Source: Burkholderiales bacterium (GTDB taxonomy: Bacteria; Pseudomonadota; Gammaproteobacteria; Burkholderiales; CAIKXV01). Taken from it: a stretch of DNA of 10,774 nucleotides. Made by a program: the position numbers and the translations under genes. Each line of letters begins with the position of its first letter. The stretch's first letter is position 1. Location of the stretch: the NCBI GenBank assembly GCA_014379045.1, contig JACMMK010000189.1, positions 1-10,774 of the forward strand, given 5' to 3'. Of the stretch, positions 1-5,903 are shown in pieces. The notes beneath the pieces were generated by a model. That model was not told where the DNA came from and did no database searches. It saw only the letters and a list, made by a program, of their open reading frames with translations.

Positions 1-297
1 CGCCGCGAGGTCGGCGCCGATCGCCCCGCCTGCGCCGGCACGGTTGTCGATCACCACCTGCTGGCGCAACGCTTCCGACAGGTGCTGTCCGACCGAGCGC
101 GCGACCGAATCGTTGCCGCCGCCCGGCGGGAACGGGACGATCCAGCGCAGCGGTTTTGCGGGCCAGGCCTGCGCCTGCGCCGACGGCGACTGGGCCATCG
201 CGCAGGCCAGGGCGAGCGTGATCGCGAACACCCTCCCGCCATCGAAGCGCGCAAGGGCGAGGGTGCGCGGGCTCGCTGAAACCGGCGTGTGCTGCAT
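1..297 (-). CDS. Bug/TctC-family tripartite tricarboxylate transporter substrate-binding protein (3' part outside the window)
   Basis: This is the N-terminal 99 codons of a periplasmic solute receptor; the gene runs off the left edge of the window. The ATG at 297-295 follows a good Shine-Dalgarno GGAGAGG (308-302, minus strand). A long basic N-terminus and a hydrophobic segment (about residues 23-35) lead to a likely signal-peptidase site near AQA-Q at residues 42/43. The mature start WPAKPLRWIVPFPPGGGND is the Bug hallmark: first beta strand plus the ligand-loop motif FPPGGxxD. It is followed by VVIDNRAGAGG-IGAD, the second conserved block. Known for the family: these proteins bind carboxylates or other small organics for TctAB permeases or for sensing. 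The gene is divergent from the threonine aldolase, with 96 bp between the starts. No ligand can be assigned from this fragment. Confidence 0.9.
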   Translation of the reverse strand, partial: MQHTPVSASPRTLALARFDGGRVFAITLALACAMAQSPSAQAQAWPAKPLRWIVPFPPGGGNDSVARSVGQHLSEALRQQVVIDNRAGAGGAIGADLAA

Positions 298-393
298 CTA
301 ACCTCTCCATCGTGAACCCGCCGGGGGTGGCGAGAAGCCCGGGCGCGGACTAGCATCCGACCAGAAACCGTCGCAGCCCCGCCCTACCACCCG

Positions 394-1464
394 ATGATGC
401 AAACGAGTATGCCCGAGCCGATCGACCTGCGCAGTGATACGGTCACCCGACCCACCGACGAGATGCTCGCGGCGATGGCGAGCGCGAGCTTCGGTGACGA
501 TTCGCGTGATGGCGACCCGACCGTCGTGCGGCTCGAAGCGCTCGCCGCCGAGCGCTGCGGCAAAGCCGCCGGGTTGTTCCTGCCCAGCGGCACGATGGCA
601 AATCTGGTCGCGATCCTCGCCCACACCGGGCGCGCGGGTGAACTGCTGCTCGAAGCGACCTCCCACACCCTCACCTCCGAACTCGGCGGCATCGGCGCGT
701 TGGCGGGACTCTTTTACCGGCCGCTGCCGGGGCACCGGGGTGCGCCCGACTTCGATGCACTGCGCGCGGCGATCCGCGCGCCCGGCGTCGGCCGCAACCG
801 GGTCGGCTCGGCGTTGATCCAGCTCGAGACCACGCACAATCAGGCGGGCGGTGCGGTGCTGCCGCTGTCGTTGATGGCAGCGGTATGGCAACTGTCGCAA
901 CAGCACAACGTGCCGGTGCATGTCGATGGTGCGCGCCTGTTCAACGCGGCAACGGCGCTCGGCGTCGGGGTGGACGTCATCGCGCAGTATGCCGACTCGG
1001 TCAACTTCTGCCTCTCGAAGGGGCTGTCTGCCCCGGTAGGATCGATGCTGTGCGGTTCGTCCGCCTTCATCGAGGTCGCGCGCGGCTACCGCCGGATGGT
1101 CGGCGGCAACCTGCGCCAGGCAGGGCCGCTTGCCGCGGCCGGCATCGTCGCGATCGAGCGCATGGCGAGCCGGCTCGGTGAGGATCACGCGACCGCCAAA
1201 CAGCTCGCGGAGGGGCTCGCCGAACTCGATCCGCGCCTGGTCGACCCGACCAGGATCGAAACCAATATCGTCCGCGTCGATGTCGCAGCGAGCCCGCTCG
1301 ATGCGCAGGCGTGGGAACGCGGGATGGCCGCACGCGGCGTGCGCGTCGGCGCCTACGGCGTCGAACGGCAGCTGCGGCTGGTCACGCACCGGCACGTCGA
1401 TACAGCCGCGATCAACGTGGTGCTCGACGCTGCGCGGGCGTTGTTGCGCAGGGGCGCGGGCTAG
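394..1464 (+). CDS. ltaE: Low-specificity L-threonine aldolase (PLP-dependent, beta-eliminating lyase family)
   Basis: This cytoplasmic PLP enzyme cleaves L-threonine or allo-threonine to glycine and acetaldehyde, often with broad beta-hydroxy-amino-acid specificity. Visible motifs, numbered from the first ATG, match E. coli LtaE in order: IDLRSDTVTRPT (10-21); FLPSGTMANLVA (62-73); His91 in SHT, at the place of the PLP-stacking histidine; HVDGAR (176-181) with the PLP-nitrogen-binding Asp; the Schiff-base Lys209 in NFCLSKGLSAPVGS; and RRMVGGNLRQAG (233-244). The length of 356 aa is normal. An oddity is that the usual DVYGxDPT segment reads DDSRDGDPT, so the family Tyr is missing. No convincing Shine-Dalgarno is seen. 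ATGs at 394, 397 and 409 are all possible; 409 (MPEPIDLRSDT) matches the usual family length best. The gene ends 84 bp before the cysteine hydrolase on the same strand. Confidence 0.9.
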   Translation: MMQTSMPEPIDLRSDTVTRPTDEMLAAMASASFGDDSRDGDPTVVRLEALAAERCGKAAGLFLPSGTMANLVAILAHTGRAGELLLEATSHTLTSELGGIGALAGLFYRPLPGHRGAPDFDALRAAIRAPGVGRNRVGSALIQLETTHNQAGGAVLPLSLMAAVWQLSQQHNVPVHVDGARLFNAATALGVGVDVIAQYADSVNFCLSKGLSAPVGSMLCGSSAFIEVARGYRRMVGGNLRQAGPLAAAGIVAIERMASRLGEDHATAKQLAEGLAELDPRLVDPTRIETNIVRVDVAASPLDAQAWERGMAARGVRVGAYGVERQLRLVTHRHVDTAAINVVLDAARALLRRGAG

Positions 1465-1506
1465 CGCGTGAGTTCGCTGCGCGTGGGCTGCGCAATGGCA
1501 CGGACC

Positions 1507-1536
1507 TTGCAACCGCGATCGGCTAAGCGATATCCA
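1507..1536 (+). promoter_or_regulatory. Weak candidate sigma70 promoter before the cysteine hydrolase
   Basis: In the 84-bp gap between the aldolase stop and the hydrolase ATG there is TTGCAA (1507-1512), then 18 bp, then TATCCA (1531-1536), against the consensus TTGACA-17-TATAAT. The -10 element matches at only three of six positions, and the start would lie very near the ATG at 1549. It is listed only because the hydrolase/repeat/receptor unit needs a start somewhere, and this is the most AT-leaning spot. Read-through from the aldolase is equally possible. Confidence 0.15.
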
Positions 1537-1548
1537 CGACGGCAGATC

Positions 1549-2196
1549 ATGCTCGATACTCTTGCGAAGAAGGTTGCTCCGTCGCACACCGCCGTTCTGG
1601 TGGTCGACATGCAGAACGAGTTCATCGAGGATGGTGGCCTGCGTGGGCGGGAGGGCGACGACCTGTCTTCTGCGCGTGCGCTCGTGCCACGCGTCAGGCG
1701 TTTCCTGCAACAGACGCGGGCCGCCGGCGTGCAGGTGATCTACGTGCAGGCGGTCTACAACTCCGATACCGACCAGTACATCTCCGATGTATGGAAAGAA
1801 CAGGACTTGCGCAGACGACGTAGCGGGCGTCCGGAGGATCAGTGCCGCGAGGGCTCCTGGAACGCGCAGATCTGCGCAGACCTCGCGCCGGCTGCAGCAG
1901 ACATGGTCGTTCAGAAACGCCGCTACTGCGCGTTCGAAGGGACCGGTCTGGACATGGTGCTGCGAGGCAGGGGCATACGGACGGTCGTGGTGACCGGCAT
2001 GGCCACCGACATCTGCGTCGAGAGCACGGTGCGCTCCGCCTTCGTCAAGGACTACTACGTGGTGCTCACTTCCGATTGCACGACCACGTACTCCGAAGAA
2101 GCGCATGAACGTACCCTGCGCCTCGTGCATCGCTTCTACGGCGAAGTCGCTGCCACCACCGAGATCGTCGACTGCTGGACACGGGAGGAGCGGTGA
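1549..2196 (+). CDS. Isochorismatase-fold cysteine hydrolase (amidohydrolase type)
   Basis: This is a 215-aa cytoplasmic hydrolase of the isochorismatase-like superfamily. The catalytic triad is visible: Asp20 in AVLVVDMQNEF, Lys123 in VVQKRRYCAF, and nucleophile Cys156 in VVVTGMATDICVEST, which is preceded by the cis-peptide GMAT turn. The Cys places it with amide-cleaving members (nicotinamidase, maleamate amidase, biuret hydrolase, ureidoacrylate hydrolase RutB) rather than true isochorismatases. RutB or biuret hydrolase is the closest look, through the W-N-x-x-I segment and the CVEST motif. An upstream in-frame GTG (1468) would add 27 basic residues with no family resemblance, so ATG 1549 (MLDTLAKK) is chosen, although its ribosome site is weak. 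The stop codon overlaps the GTG of the next small ORF (GTGA, 2193-2196), so it probably heads a coupled unit ending with the Bug receptor. The substrate is unknown. Confidence 0.88.
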   Translation: MLDTLAKKVAPSHTAVLVVDMQNEFIEDGGLRGREGDDLSSARALVPRVRRFLQQTRAAGVQVIYVQAVYNSDTDQYISDVWKEQDLRRRRSGRPEDQCREGSWNAQICADLAPAAADMVVQKRRYCAFEGTGLDMVLRGRGIRTVVVTGMATDICVESTVRSAFVKDYYVVLTSDCTTTYSEEAHERTLRLVHRFYGEVAATTEIVDCWTREER

Positions 2197-2318
2197 GCAC
2201 GCGAGGCCCGCGGCGAGGGCCCCGTCACCTGAAAGGTGACGGGATCGACGTAACCGAGTCGGGATCACTCATCGTCCCTGGGAGTCCTTCGATCATTAAC
2301 GGAGGAGATGGACGATGA
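2193..2318 (+). CDS. Possible 41-aa small protein, first repeat copy (ORF A)
   Basis: An open frame runs from GTG 2193, which overlaps the hydrolase stop (GTGA), to TGA 2316-2318, which overlaps the ATG of the next small ORF (ATGA). The peptide begins MSTRGPRRGPRHLKGDG and ends in SIINGGDGR. The N-terminal third is rich in Arg, Gly and Pro; the rest is Gly, Ser and Asp rich. It has no signal peptide, membrane segment or Cys. The GGAGGAG at 2184-2190 lies only 2 nt from the GTG, which is poor spacing, so translation would depend on coupling to the hydrolase. Third-position GC is only about 60%, below what the neighbours show, which argues against a long-conserved protein. I recognise no family. 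The alternative is that this is untranslated leader RNA that happens to be open. Confidence 0.35.
   Translation: MSTRGPRRGPRHLKGDGIDVTESGSLIVPGSPSIINGGDGR
2221..2243 (+). other. Perfect 10-bp palindrome with GAA loop, copy A
   Basis: CCCGTCACCT (2221-2230) and AGGTGACGGG (2234-2243) are exact reverse complements around GAA. It is preceded by another arm pair, GGCCC (2205-2209) and GGGCC (2217-2221), and followed by CGAC (2246-2249) and GTCG (2258-2261). As RNA it would be a very stable stem. As DNA it could be a dimeric-protein operator. There is no T-tract, so it is not a standard Rho-independent terminator. The 16 bases around it encode part of ORF A if that is translated. Confidence 0.7.
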
Positions 2319-2319
2319 G
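2268..2319 (+). promoter_or_regulatory. Hairpin hiding the ribosome site and start of ORF B (copy A)
   Basis: CTCATCGTCC (2268-2277) and GGACGATGAG (2310-2319) are perfect 10-bp complements. The right arm contains the ATG of ORF B (2315-2317). Inside, TCCTTC (2285-2290) can pair with the Shine-Dalgarno GGAGGA (2301-2306), with one G-U pair and a 10-nt loop. The nested structure has a 7x3-nt internal loop and would block ribosome entry at ORF B. This is complementarity read by eye; no folding energy was computed. Confidence 0.55.
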
Positions 2320-2437
2320 CACGCGAGGCCCGCCGCGAGGGCCCCGTCACCTGAAAGGTGACGGGATCGACGTAACCGAGTCGGGCTCACCCATCGTCCC
2401 TGGGAGTCCTTCGATCATTAACGGAGGAGATGGGTGA
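2315..2437 (+). CDS. Possible 40-aa small protein, second repeat copy (ORF B)
   Basis: The frame runs from ATG 2315 to TGA 2435-2437. The last A is also the first base of the receptor ATG (TGATG), a typical arrangement for coupled translation. It has the best start signal of the two small ORFs: GGAGGAG (2301-2307) with 7 nt to the ATG. The product differs from ORF A by Arg7 to Pro, Leu26 to Pro, two silent changes and loss of the final Arg (CGA became TGA). A 126-bp ORF with 4-bp overlaps gives exactly the 122-bp repeat period, which fits a duplicated coupled gene. Against this, three of five differences change the protein, and no family is recognised. It could act as a coupling or leader peptide for the receptor. 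Confidence 0.4.
   Translation: MSTRGPPRGPRHLKGDGIDVTESGSPIVPGSPSIINGGDG
2343..2365 (+). other. Perfect 10-bp palindrome with GAA loop, copy B
   Basis: This is the exact second occurrence of the palindrome (arms 2343-2352 and 2356-2365), 122 bp downstream of the first. None of the five differences between the repeat copies falls in it. The neighbouring CGAC/GTCG arms are also unchanged. A centre-to-centre distance of 122 bp is between 11 and 12 helical turns, so cooperative binding by one protein on the same face is possible but not implied. Confidence 0.7.
2387..2437 (+). promoter_or_regulatory. Hairpin hiding the ribosome site of the Bug receptor (copy B)
   Basis: TCACCCATC (2387-2395) and GATGGGTGA (2429-2437) are perfect 9-bp complements. 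The right arm spans the spacer and the first base of the receptor ATG. The inner stem TCCTTC (2407-2412) with GGAGGA (2423-2428) again covers the Shine-Dalgarno sequence. The inner and outer stems abut on the right side, with an 11-nt bulge on the left. Three of the five differences from copy A fall in these arms, and they turn two mismatches and one G-U pair into Watson-Crick pairs. This suggests the fold itself is being maintained. Confidence 0.55.
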
Positions 2438-3426
2438 TGAGCACTGCGCGCGATCTTTCTGCGGGGGCGGTGGCTCTGGCTGCAATCATTGCCGTGGCCG
2501 GGAGTGCAACGACGGCGATGGCGCAGGTGTATCCGTCGAAGCCCGTACGCATCCTGATCGGATTTCCACCGGGAACCGCCCCTGACACGATCATTCGCCA
2601 GATAAACCAGAAGCTCGGTGAAACGGCAGGCTGGACCATGATTGTCGAGAACCGACCCGGACAAGGCGGCAGTCTTGCGGCGACCGATGCTGCGCGGGCA
2701 ACGCCGGATGGCTATACCTTGCTTTTCTCCGCTACCGGCGCGCTGGCAACCAACCCCGCGCTGTACCGCAACCTGCGTTACGACCCCGTCAAGGACTTCA
2801 CGCCGATTACCCGCATCATTGACCTGCCACTGGTGCTGATGGTGAACGCGGGAAGTGCCTACAAATCGGTTTCAGACTTCGTGGCTGATGCCAGGGCCCG
2901 GCCCGGTACGTTGAACTATGCCTCGGTCGGCAACGGCAGCACCTCGCACCTTGTCATGGCGAGTCTTGCGAAGCAGTCGGGGATCCAACTTACGCACGTG
3001 CCCTACAAAGGGTCCGCCGAGATCATTCCCGCGCTCTTGGGCGGCAGTGTTCAGGCGGTGTTCGACTCGATCGTCGTGGGTCTGGGGCAAAGCAAGGCGG
3101 GCCGGGCGCGGATGCTCGGAGTCAGTACTGGCCGACGGCTGTCCGCACTGCCTGATGTGCCGACGCTGGCCGAATCCGGACTGCCGGGATTCGACATGGC
3201 CGCCTGGTATGGCGTGCTCGGTCCTGCCGGTCTGCCGCAGCCGCTGGTCAATCGGGTGAACCAGGAGTTCATCAAGGCGGTAACGTCGCCTGATCTTCAG
3301 GCGACGCTCGAAGCTCAAGGTTCTCCGGTCGTGACCAGCACGCCGGAAGCGTTTGCCGCGTTCATCCGCAGCGAGGGCATCAAATGGGGGCAGGCGGTTC
3401 GGGAGTCGGGCGCGACGGTGGACTGA
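2437..3426 (+). CDS. Bug/TctC-family tripartite tricarboxylate transporter substrate-binding protein
   Basis: This is a 329-aa periplasmic solute receptor of normal family length. The signal peptide has its hydrophobic core at about residues 9-24 and a likely cleavage site AMA-Q at 29/30. The mature chain starts VYPSKPVRILIGFPPGTAPD, where the usual FPPGGxxD loop carries Thr for the second Gly. Further family blocks are VENRPGQGGSLA, DGYTLLF, NYASVGNGSTSHL, THVPYKGSAEIIPALLGG, LPDVPTLAESGLPGFD and the Ala/Gly-Pro loop. ATG 2437 is preferred over the GTG one codon earlier because GGAGGAG (2423-2429) is 7 nt away and the ATG shares a base with the small-ORF stop. It lies at the end of the cysteine-hydrolase unit, so its ligand is probably that enzyme's substrate or a precursor (inference). 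No TctAB genes are nearby. It converges with the molybdenum hydroxylase, with 16 bp between. Confidence 0.93.
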   Translation: MSTARDLSAGAVALAAIIAVAGSATTAMAQVYPSKPVRILIGFPPGTAPDTIIRQINQKLGETAGWTMIVENRPGQGGSLAATDAARATPDGYTLLFSATGALATNPALYRNLRYDPVKDFTPITRIIDLPLVLMVNAGSAYKSVSDFVADARARPGTLNYASVGNGSTSHLVMASLAKQSGIQLTHVPYKGSAEIIPALLGGSVQAVFDSIVVGLGQSKAGRARMLGVSTGRRLSALPDVPTLAESGLPGFDMAAWYGVLGPAGLPQPLVNRVNQEFIKAVTSPDLQATLEAQGSPVVTSTPEAFAAFIRSEGIKWGQAVRESGATVD

Positions 3427-3442
3427 TCCCGTATCGATCGCC

Positions 3443-5782
3443 TCATGATCTGCGCCCGATCAGCGTCCACACGCGGGAGGGCGACAACGGCAGGTCCGTC
3501 ACCGATACCCCGAGCCGCGCCAGCGCCGCCGACACCGCGTTCGCGATCACGCCCCCCACCGGGATGATGCCGCCTTCGCCTGCGCCCTTTGCGCCCAGCG
3601 GGTTGTGGGGCGTCGGATAATTCTCCAGCGCGACGATCCGGATCCGCGGGAAGCAGGTTGCCGTGGGCAACAGATAGTCGGCGAGCGATCCGGTCTGCAG
3701 TTGCCCTTGGCTGTCGTAGGCAAGCCGTTCCAGGAACACGCCGCCCAGCCCCTGAACGATCGCGCCGAGCGCCTGTCCTTCGAGCGTGCGCGGGTTGATG
3801 ATCCGGCCGACGTCCTCCACGGCGACATAGTCGATCACTTCGATCGCACCGGTGCGAGGGTCCACCGCGACATGGGCTGCATGCGCACCGTAGCTGTAGG
3901 TGCGGTTCGTACTCGCGAAGCTTCCATGCGCGCACACGCCGCCGGTCGCGGCATGCTGCAGCCCGATGTCTGCCAGCGACAGCGAACGGCCGCCGCGCGC
4001 GATGATCCGGTCGCCCCCGACGAGCGCGAGGTCCACCCGGTTGCATACGAGCATCGTCGTGGCGGCGGACATGATCATCTCGCGCAGCGTCCGCGCAGCG
4101 ATCACGATCGCCGACCCGCCCATCGCGGTGCTGCGCGAGCTGTAGCTGCCGAAGCCTTCGTGCACGCCGGTGGTCGAGCCATGGAACACGCCCCGGATCG
4201 CCGAGATCGGCAGCCCGAGTGCATCGGCGGCGATCTGCGTGAACACGGTTTCCAGTCCCTGCCCGACCAGCGATGCCCCGGTGTACACCGACACGCGCCC
4301 ATCGGCTTCGAGTACCAGCCGGGCACCTTCGCGCGGACCCGCGCCGCCGCCTTCGATATAGCAGCCGATACCGAGCCCGTGCCACCGGCCGTCCACCTGC
4401 CGTCCGTCGAGTGCGACCTTCCCCTGCCAGTCGAACACCTGCAGGCAGCGCTCCAGCGTCTCGCCGTAGTTGCCGCTGTCGGTCGAGGTATCTGCATGGA
4501 ACGGCATCAGCGTCGGCAAGGCCCAGGGCATCTCGTCGCTGCACAGCAGGTTGCGCCGACGAAAAGCGACCCGGTCGATGCCGAGTTCGCCGGCGACGAT
4601 GTCGAACAGCCGCTCGCGGAAGAAGTCGGTCTCGAAGCGGCCCGGACCGCGGTACGGGCCCGACGGGGTCTTGTTCGTCACGCGCACGTCTACCGAGACC
4701 GCGACGGACGGAATACGGTACGGCCCGGTCGATACCTGTGCGATGTTGCGCGACTGCGCGAGGCCGGTGGTGCGCAGGTAGGCACCGATGTCAGTGGCCA
4801 CGCGGCCGCGCAGGGCGAGCACGGTGCCGTCGAGGGTACAGGCGATCTCGAGTTCGCACGCCGCTTCGCGCGCATGGTTGGCAGCGATCAGATTCTCGCG
4901 CCGGTCTTCGATCCACTTCACCGGATAGCCGCAGCGCAACGCCGCGAACGGCACCAGGAAGTCCTCGGGGTAGAACTCGCCGCGCTGGCCGAACGCGCCT
5001 CCGGTATCGGCTTCGAGCAGGTCGATGACGTCTTCGCGAAGGCCCAGCAGGCCGGCGAGGATGCGGCGGTTGGCGAACGGCATCTTTGCCGCGCCCGAGA
5101 CGACCAGCCTGCCGCTGTCAGGTTCGCGATGGGCGAGCAGGCCGCGCGGCTCGATCGGCGCGGCGAAGTGGCGATGCACCTCGAAGCGCTCGCGTCGCAC
5201 GAAGGGTGCAGTTGCGAAGGCTGCATCGGCATCGCCGCGCAGCGCATCGAGGCGCACGACCCGGTTCGTGGCTGCCGGCTCGAACAGGGGCACTTCATCG
5301 CCAGCGTCCAGCCCCCCATCGACCACCGCAGGCAGTGACTCGATCTCGACGACGATGGCTTCGAGTGCGTCTTCGGCGAGTGCCTGCGTCTGCGCCACCA
5401 CCACCGCCAGCGGTTCGCCGACGTAGCGCACCTTCAGGTGCGCGATCACCGGCTGCAGGAACGTGGTCGCCTCGGGCAGCGGGTCGAGCAGCATCGGGAT
5501 ATGCGGCATCGTCCCGTTGCAGTACTCGGTCACCTCAGCGGCGGCGAACGCGTCGTGTACACCCGGCATCGTGCGCGCCGCCGTGACATCGACGCGCAGC
5601 ACCCGCGCGTGCGCGACGGGGCTGCGCAAGACCACGGCATGCAGCATGCCGGGCCGACGCAAGTCGTCGACGAATGCACCCTCGCCGCGCAGCAGCCTCG
5701 CATCCTCGACCCGATCGATGCCCAGGCCGATGAGCGCCGAGCGCGTGCCGGCAGGGTTGTCGAATGGAACCGGATCGTTCAA
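3443..5782 (-). CDS. Xanthine dehydrogenase/CoxL-family molybdopterin-binding large subunit
   Basis: This is the catalytic subunit of a molybdenum hydroxylase, which inserts water-derived oxygen into aldehydes, CO or N-heteroaromatic rings. It has 779 aa, a full-length large subunit. Visible landmarks are: the N-terminal a/b hammerhead start GIDRVEDARLLRGEGAFVDD (21-40); HFAAPIEPRG (205-214); the cofactor loop GGAFGQRGEF (261-270); GPYRGPGRFETDFF (375-388), in place of the AYRCSFR loop of true CO dehydrogenase; GQGLET (508-513); and the catalytic-base motif GAGEGG (733-738) with Glu736. The loop argues against form I CO dehydrogenase. The start is TTG 5782-5780, chosen because GGGAAGG (5796-5790) is 7 nt upstream and the family N-terminus begins just after it. 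The open frame continues further but with unrelated residues. No CoxM (FAD) or CoxS (2Fe-2S) gene is beside it. The substrate is unknown. Confidence 0.92.
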   Translation of the reverse strand: MNDPVPFDNPAGTRSALIGLGIDRVEDARLLRGEGAFVDDLRRPGMLHAVVLRSPVAHARVLRVDVTAARTMPGVHDAFAAAEVTEYCNGTMPHIPMLLDPLPEATTFLQPVIAHLKVRYVGEPLAVVVAQTQALAEDALEAIVVEIESLPAVVDGGLDAGDEVPLFEPAATNRVVRLDALRGDADAAFATAPFVRRERFEVHRHFAAPIEPRGLLAHREPDSGRLVVSGAAKMPFANRRILAGLLGLREDVIDLLEADTGGAFGQRGEFYPEDFLVPFAALRCGYPVKWIEDRRENLIAANHAREAACELEIACTLDGTVLALRGRVATDIGAYLRTTGLAQSRNIAQVSTGPYRIPSVAVSVDVRVTNKTPSGPYRGPGRFETDFFRERLFDIVAGELGIDRVAFRRRNLLCSDEMPWALPTLMPFHADTSTDSGNYGETLERCLQVFDWQGKVALDGRQVDGRWHGLGIGCYIEGGGAGPREGARLVLEADGRVSVYTGASLVGQGLETVFTQIAADALGLPISAIRGVFHGSTTGVHEGFGSYSSRSTAMGGSAIVIAARTLREMIMSAATTMLVCNRVDLALVGGDRIIARGGRSLSLADIGLQHAATGGVCAHGSFASTNRTYSYGAHAAHVAVDPRTGAIEVIDYVAVEDVGRIINPRTLEGQALGAIVQGLGGVFLERLAYDSQGQLQTGSLADYLLPTATCFPRIRIVALENYPTPHNPLGAKGAGEGGIIPVGGVIANAVSAALARLGVSVTDLPLSPSRVWTLIGRRS

Positions 5783-5903
5783 CCGCTTGCCTTCCCTGCG
5801 CGCCGTGGTGGCTCGGCTCCGAGTATGCCAGCGGCTACCCCTCGCGCCTTGACAGCCCATCGGGGCTCGGTCAGCCTCGCGGCGATGTCTGCGAGGGAGT
5901 TCG

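Larger units (their letters stand above)
2194..2437 (+). repeat. Two tandem copies of a 122-bp element (96% identical)
   Basis: Copy A is 2194-2315 and copy B is 2316-2437. They match at 117 of 122 positions without gaps. The differences are g2212/c2334, a2264/c2386, t2269/c2391, a2312/g2434 and c2313/t2435. Each copy begins with TGAGCAC, and the same 7 bp reappears at 2438-2444 as the start of the receptor gene, so the array is flanked by short direct repeats that could have driven the duplication. Each copy contains GGCCC/GGGCC arms, the palindrome CCCGTCACCT-GAA-AGGTGACGGG, a CGAC/GTCG arm pair, and near its end a strong Shine-Dalgarno GGAGGAG. The whole array fills the gap between the cysteine hydrolase stop and the receptor ATG. 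It does not look like an IS element or a REP cluster. Confidence 0.97.

Noticed and set aside
1468..1548. GTG-started N-terminal extension of the cysteine hydrolase
   Set aside because: The 27 added residues are basic and low-information and precede a normal family N-terminus at MLDTLAKK; there is no ribosome site for the GTG.
298..2268. 656-codon open frame on the minus strand opposite the aldolase and cysteine hydrolase
   Set aside because: It is a GC-rich antisense shadow. The plus strand carries complete family motifs for two enzymes, while this frame has Arg/His/Asp-rich sequence with no recognisable domain.
2221..2365. The palindromes as Rho-independent terminators
   Set aside because: There is no T-tract after either stem, and a translatable frame and receptor gene continue directly downstream.
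2194..2437. Known riboswitch classes (glycine, guanidine-I/II, SAM, SAH) for the tandem element
   Set aside because: None of the conserved sequence blocks of these classes that I know is present. The element resembles them only in being tandem and structured.
3427..3442. Bidirectional terminator between the converging Bug and molybdenum hydroxylase genes
   Set aside because: Only 16 bp separate the stops, and no stem or T-tract is present.
3605..5338. 577-codon plus-strand open frame inside the molybdenum hydroxylase
   Set aside because: It is antisense to a gene with intact catalytic motifs throughout, and its composition is typical of reverse-frame translation.
5849..5877. Perfect TTGACA before the alpha/beta hydrolase as a promoter
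   Set aside because: No acceptable -10 element is found 16-18 bp downstream, so the hexamer alone does not support a promoter call.
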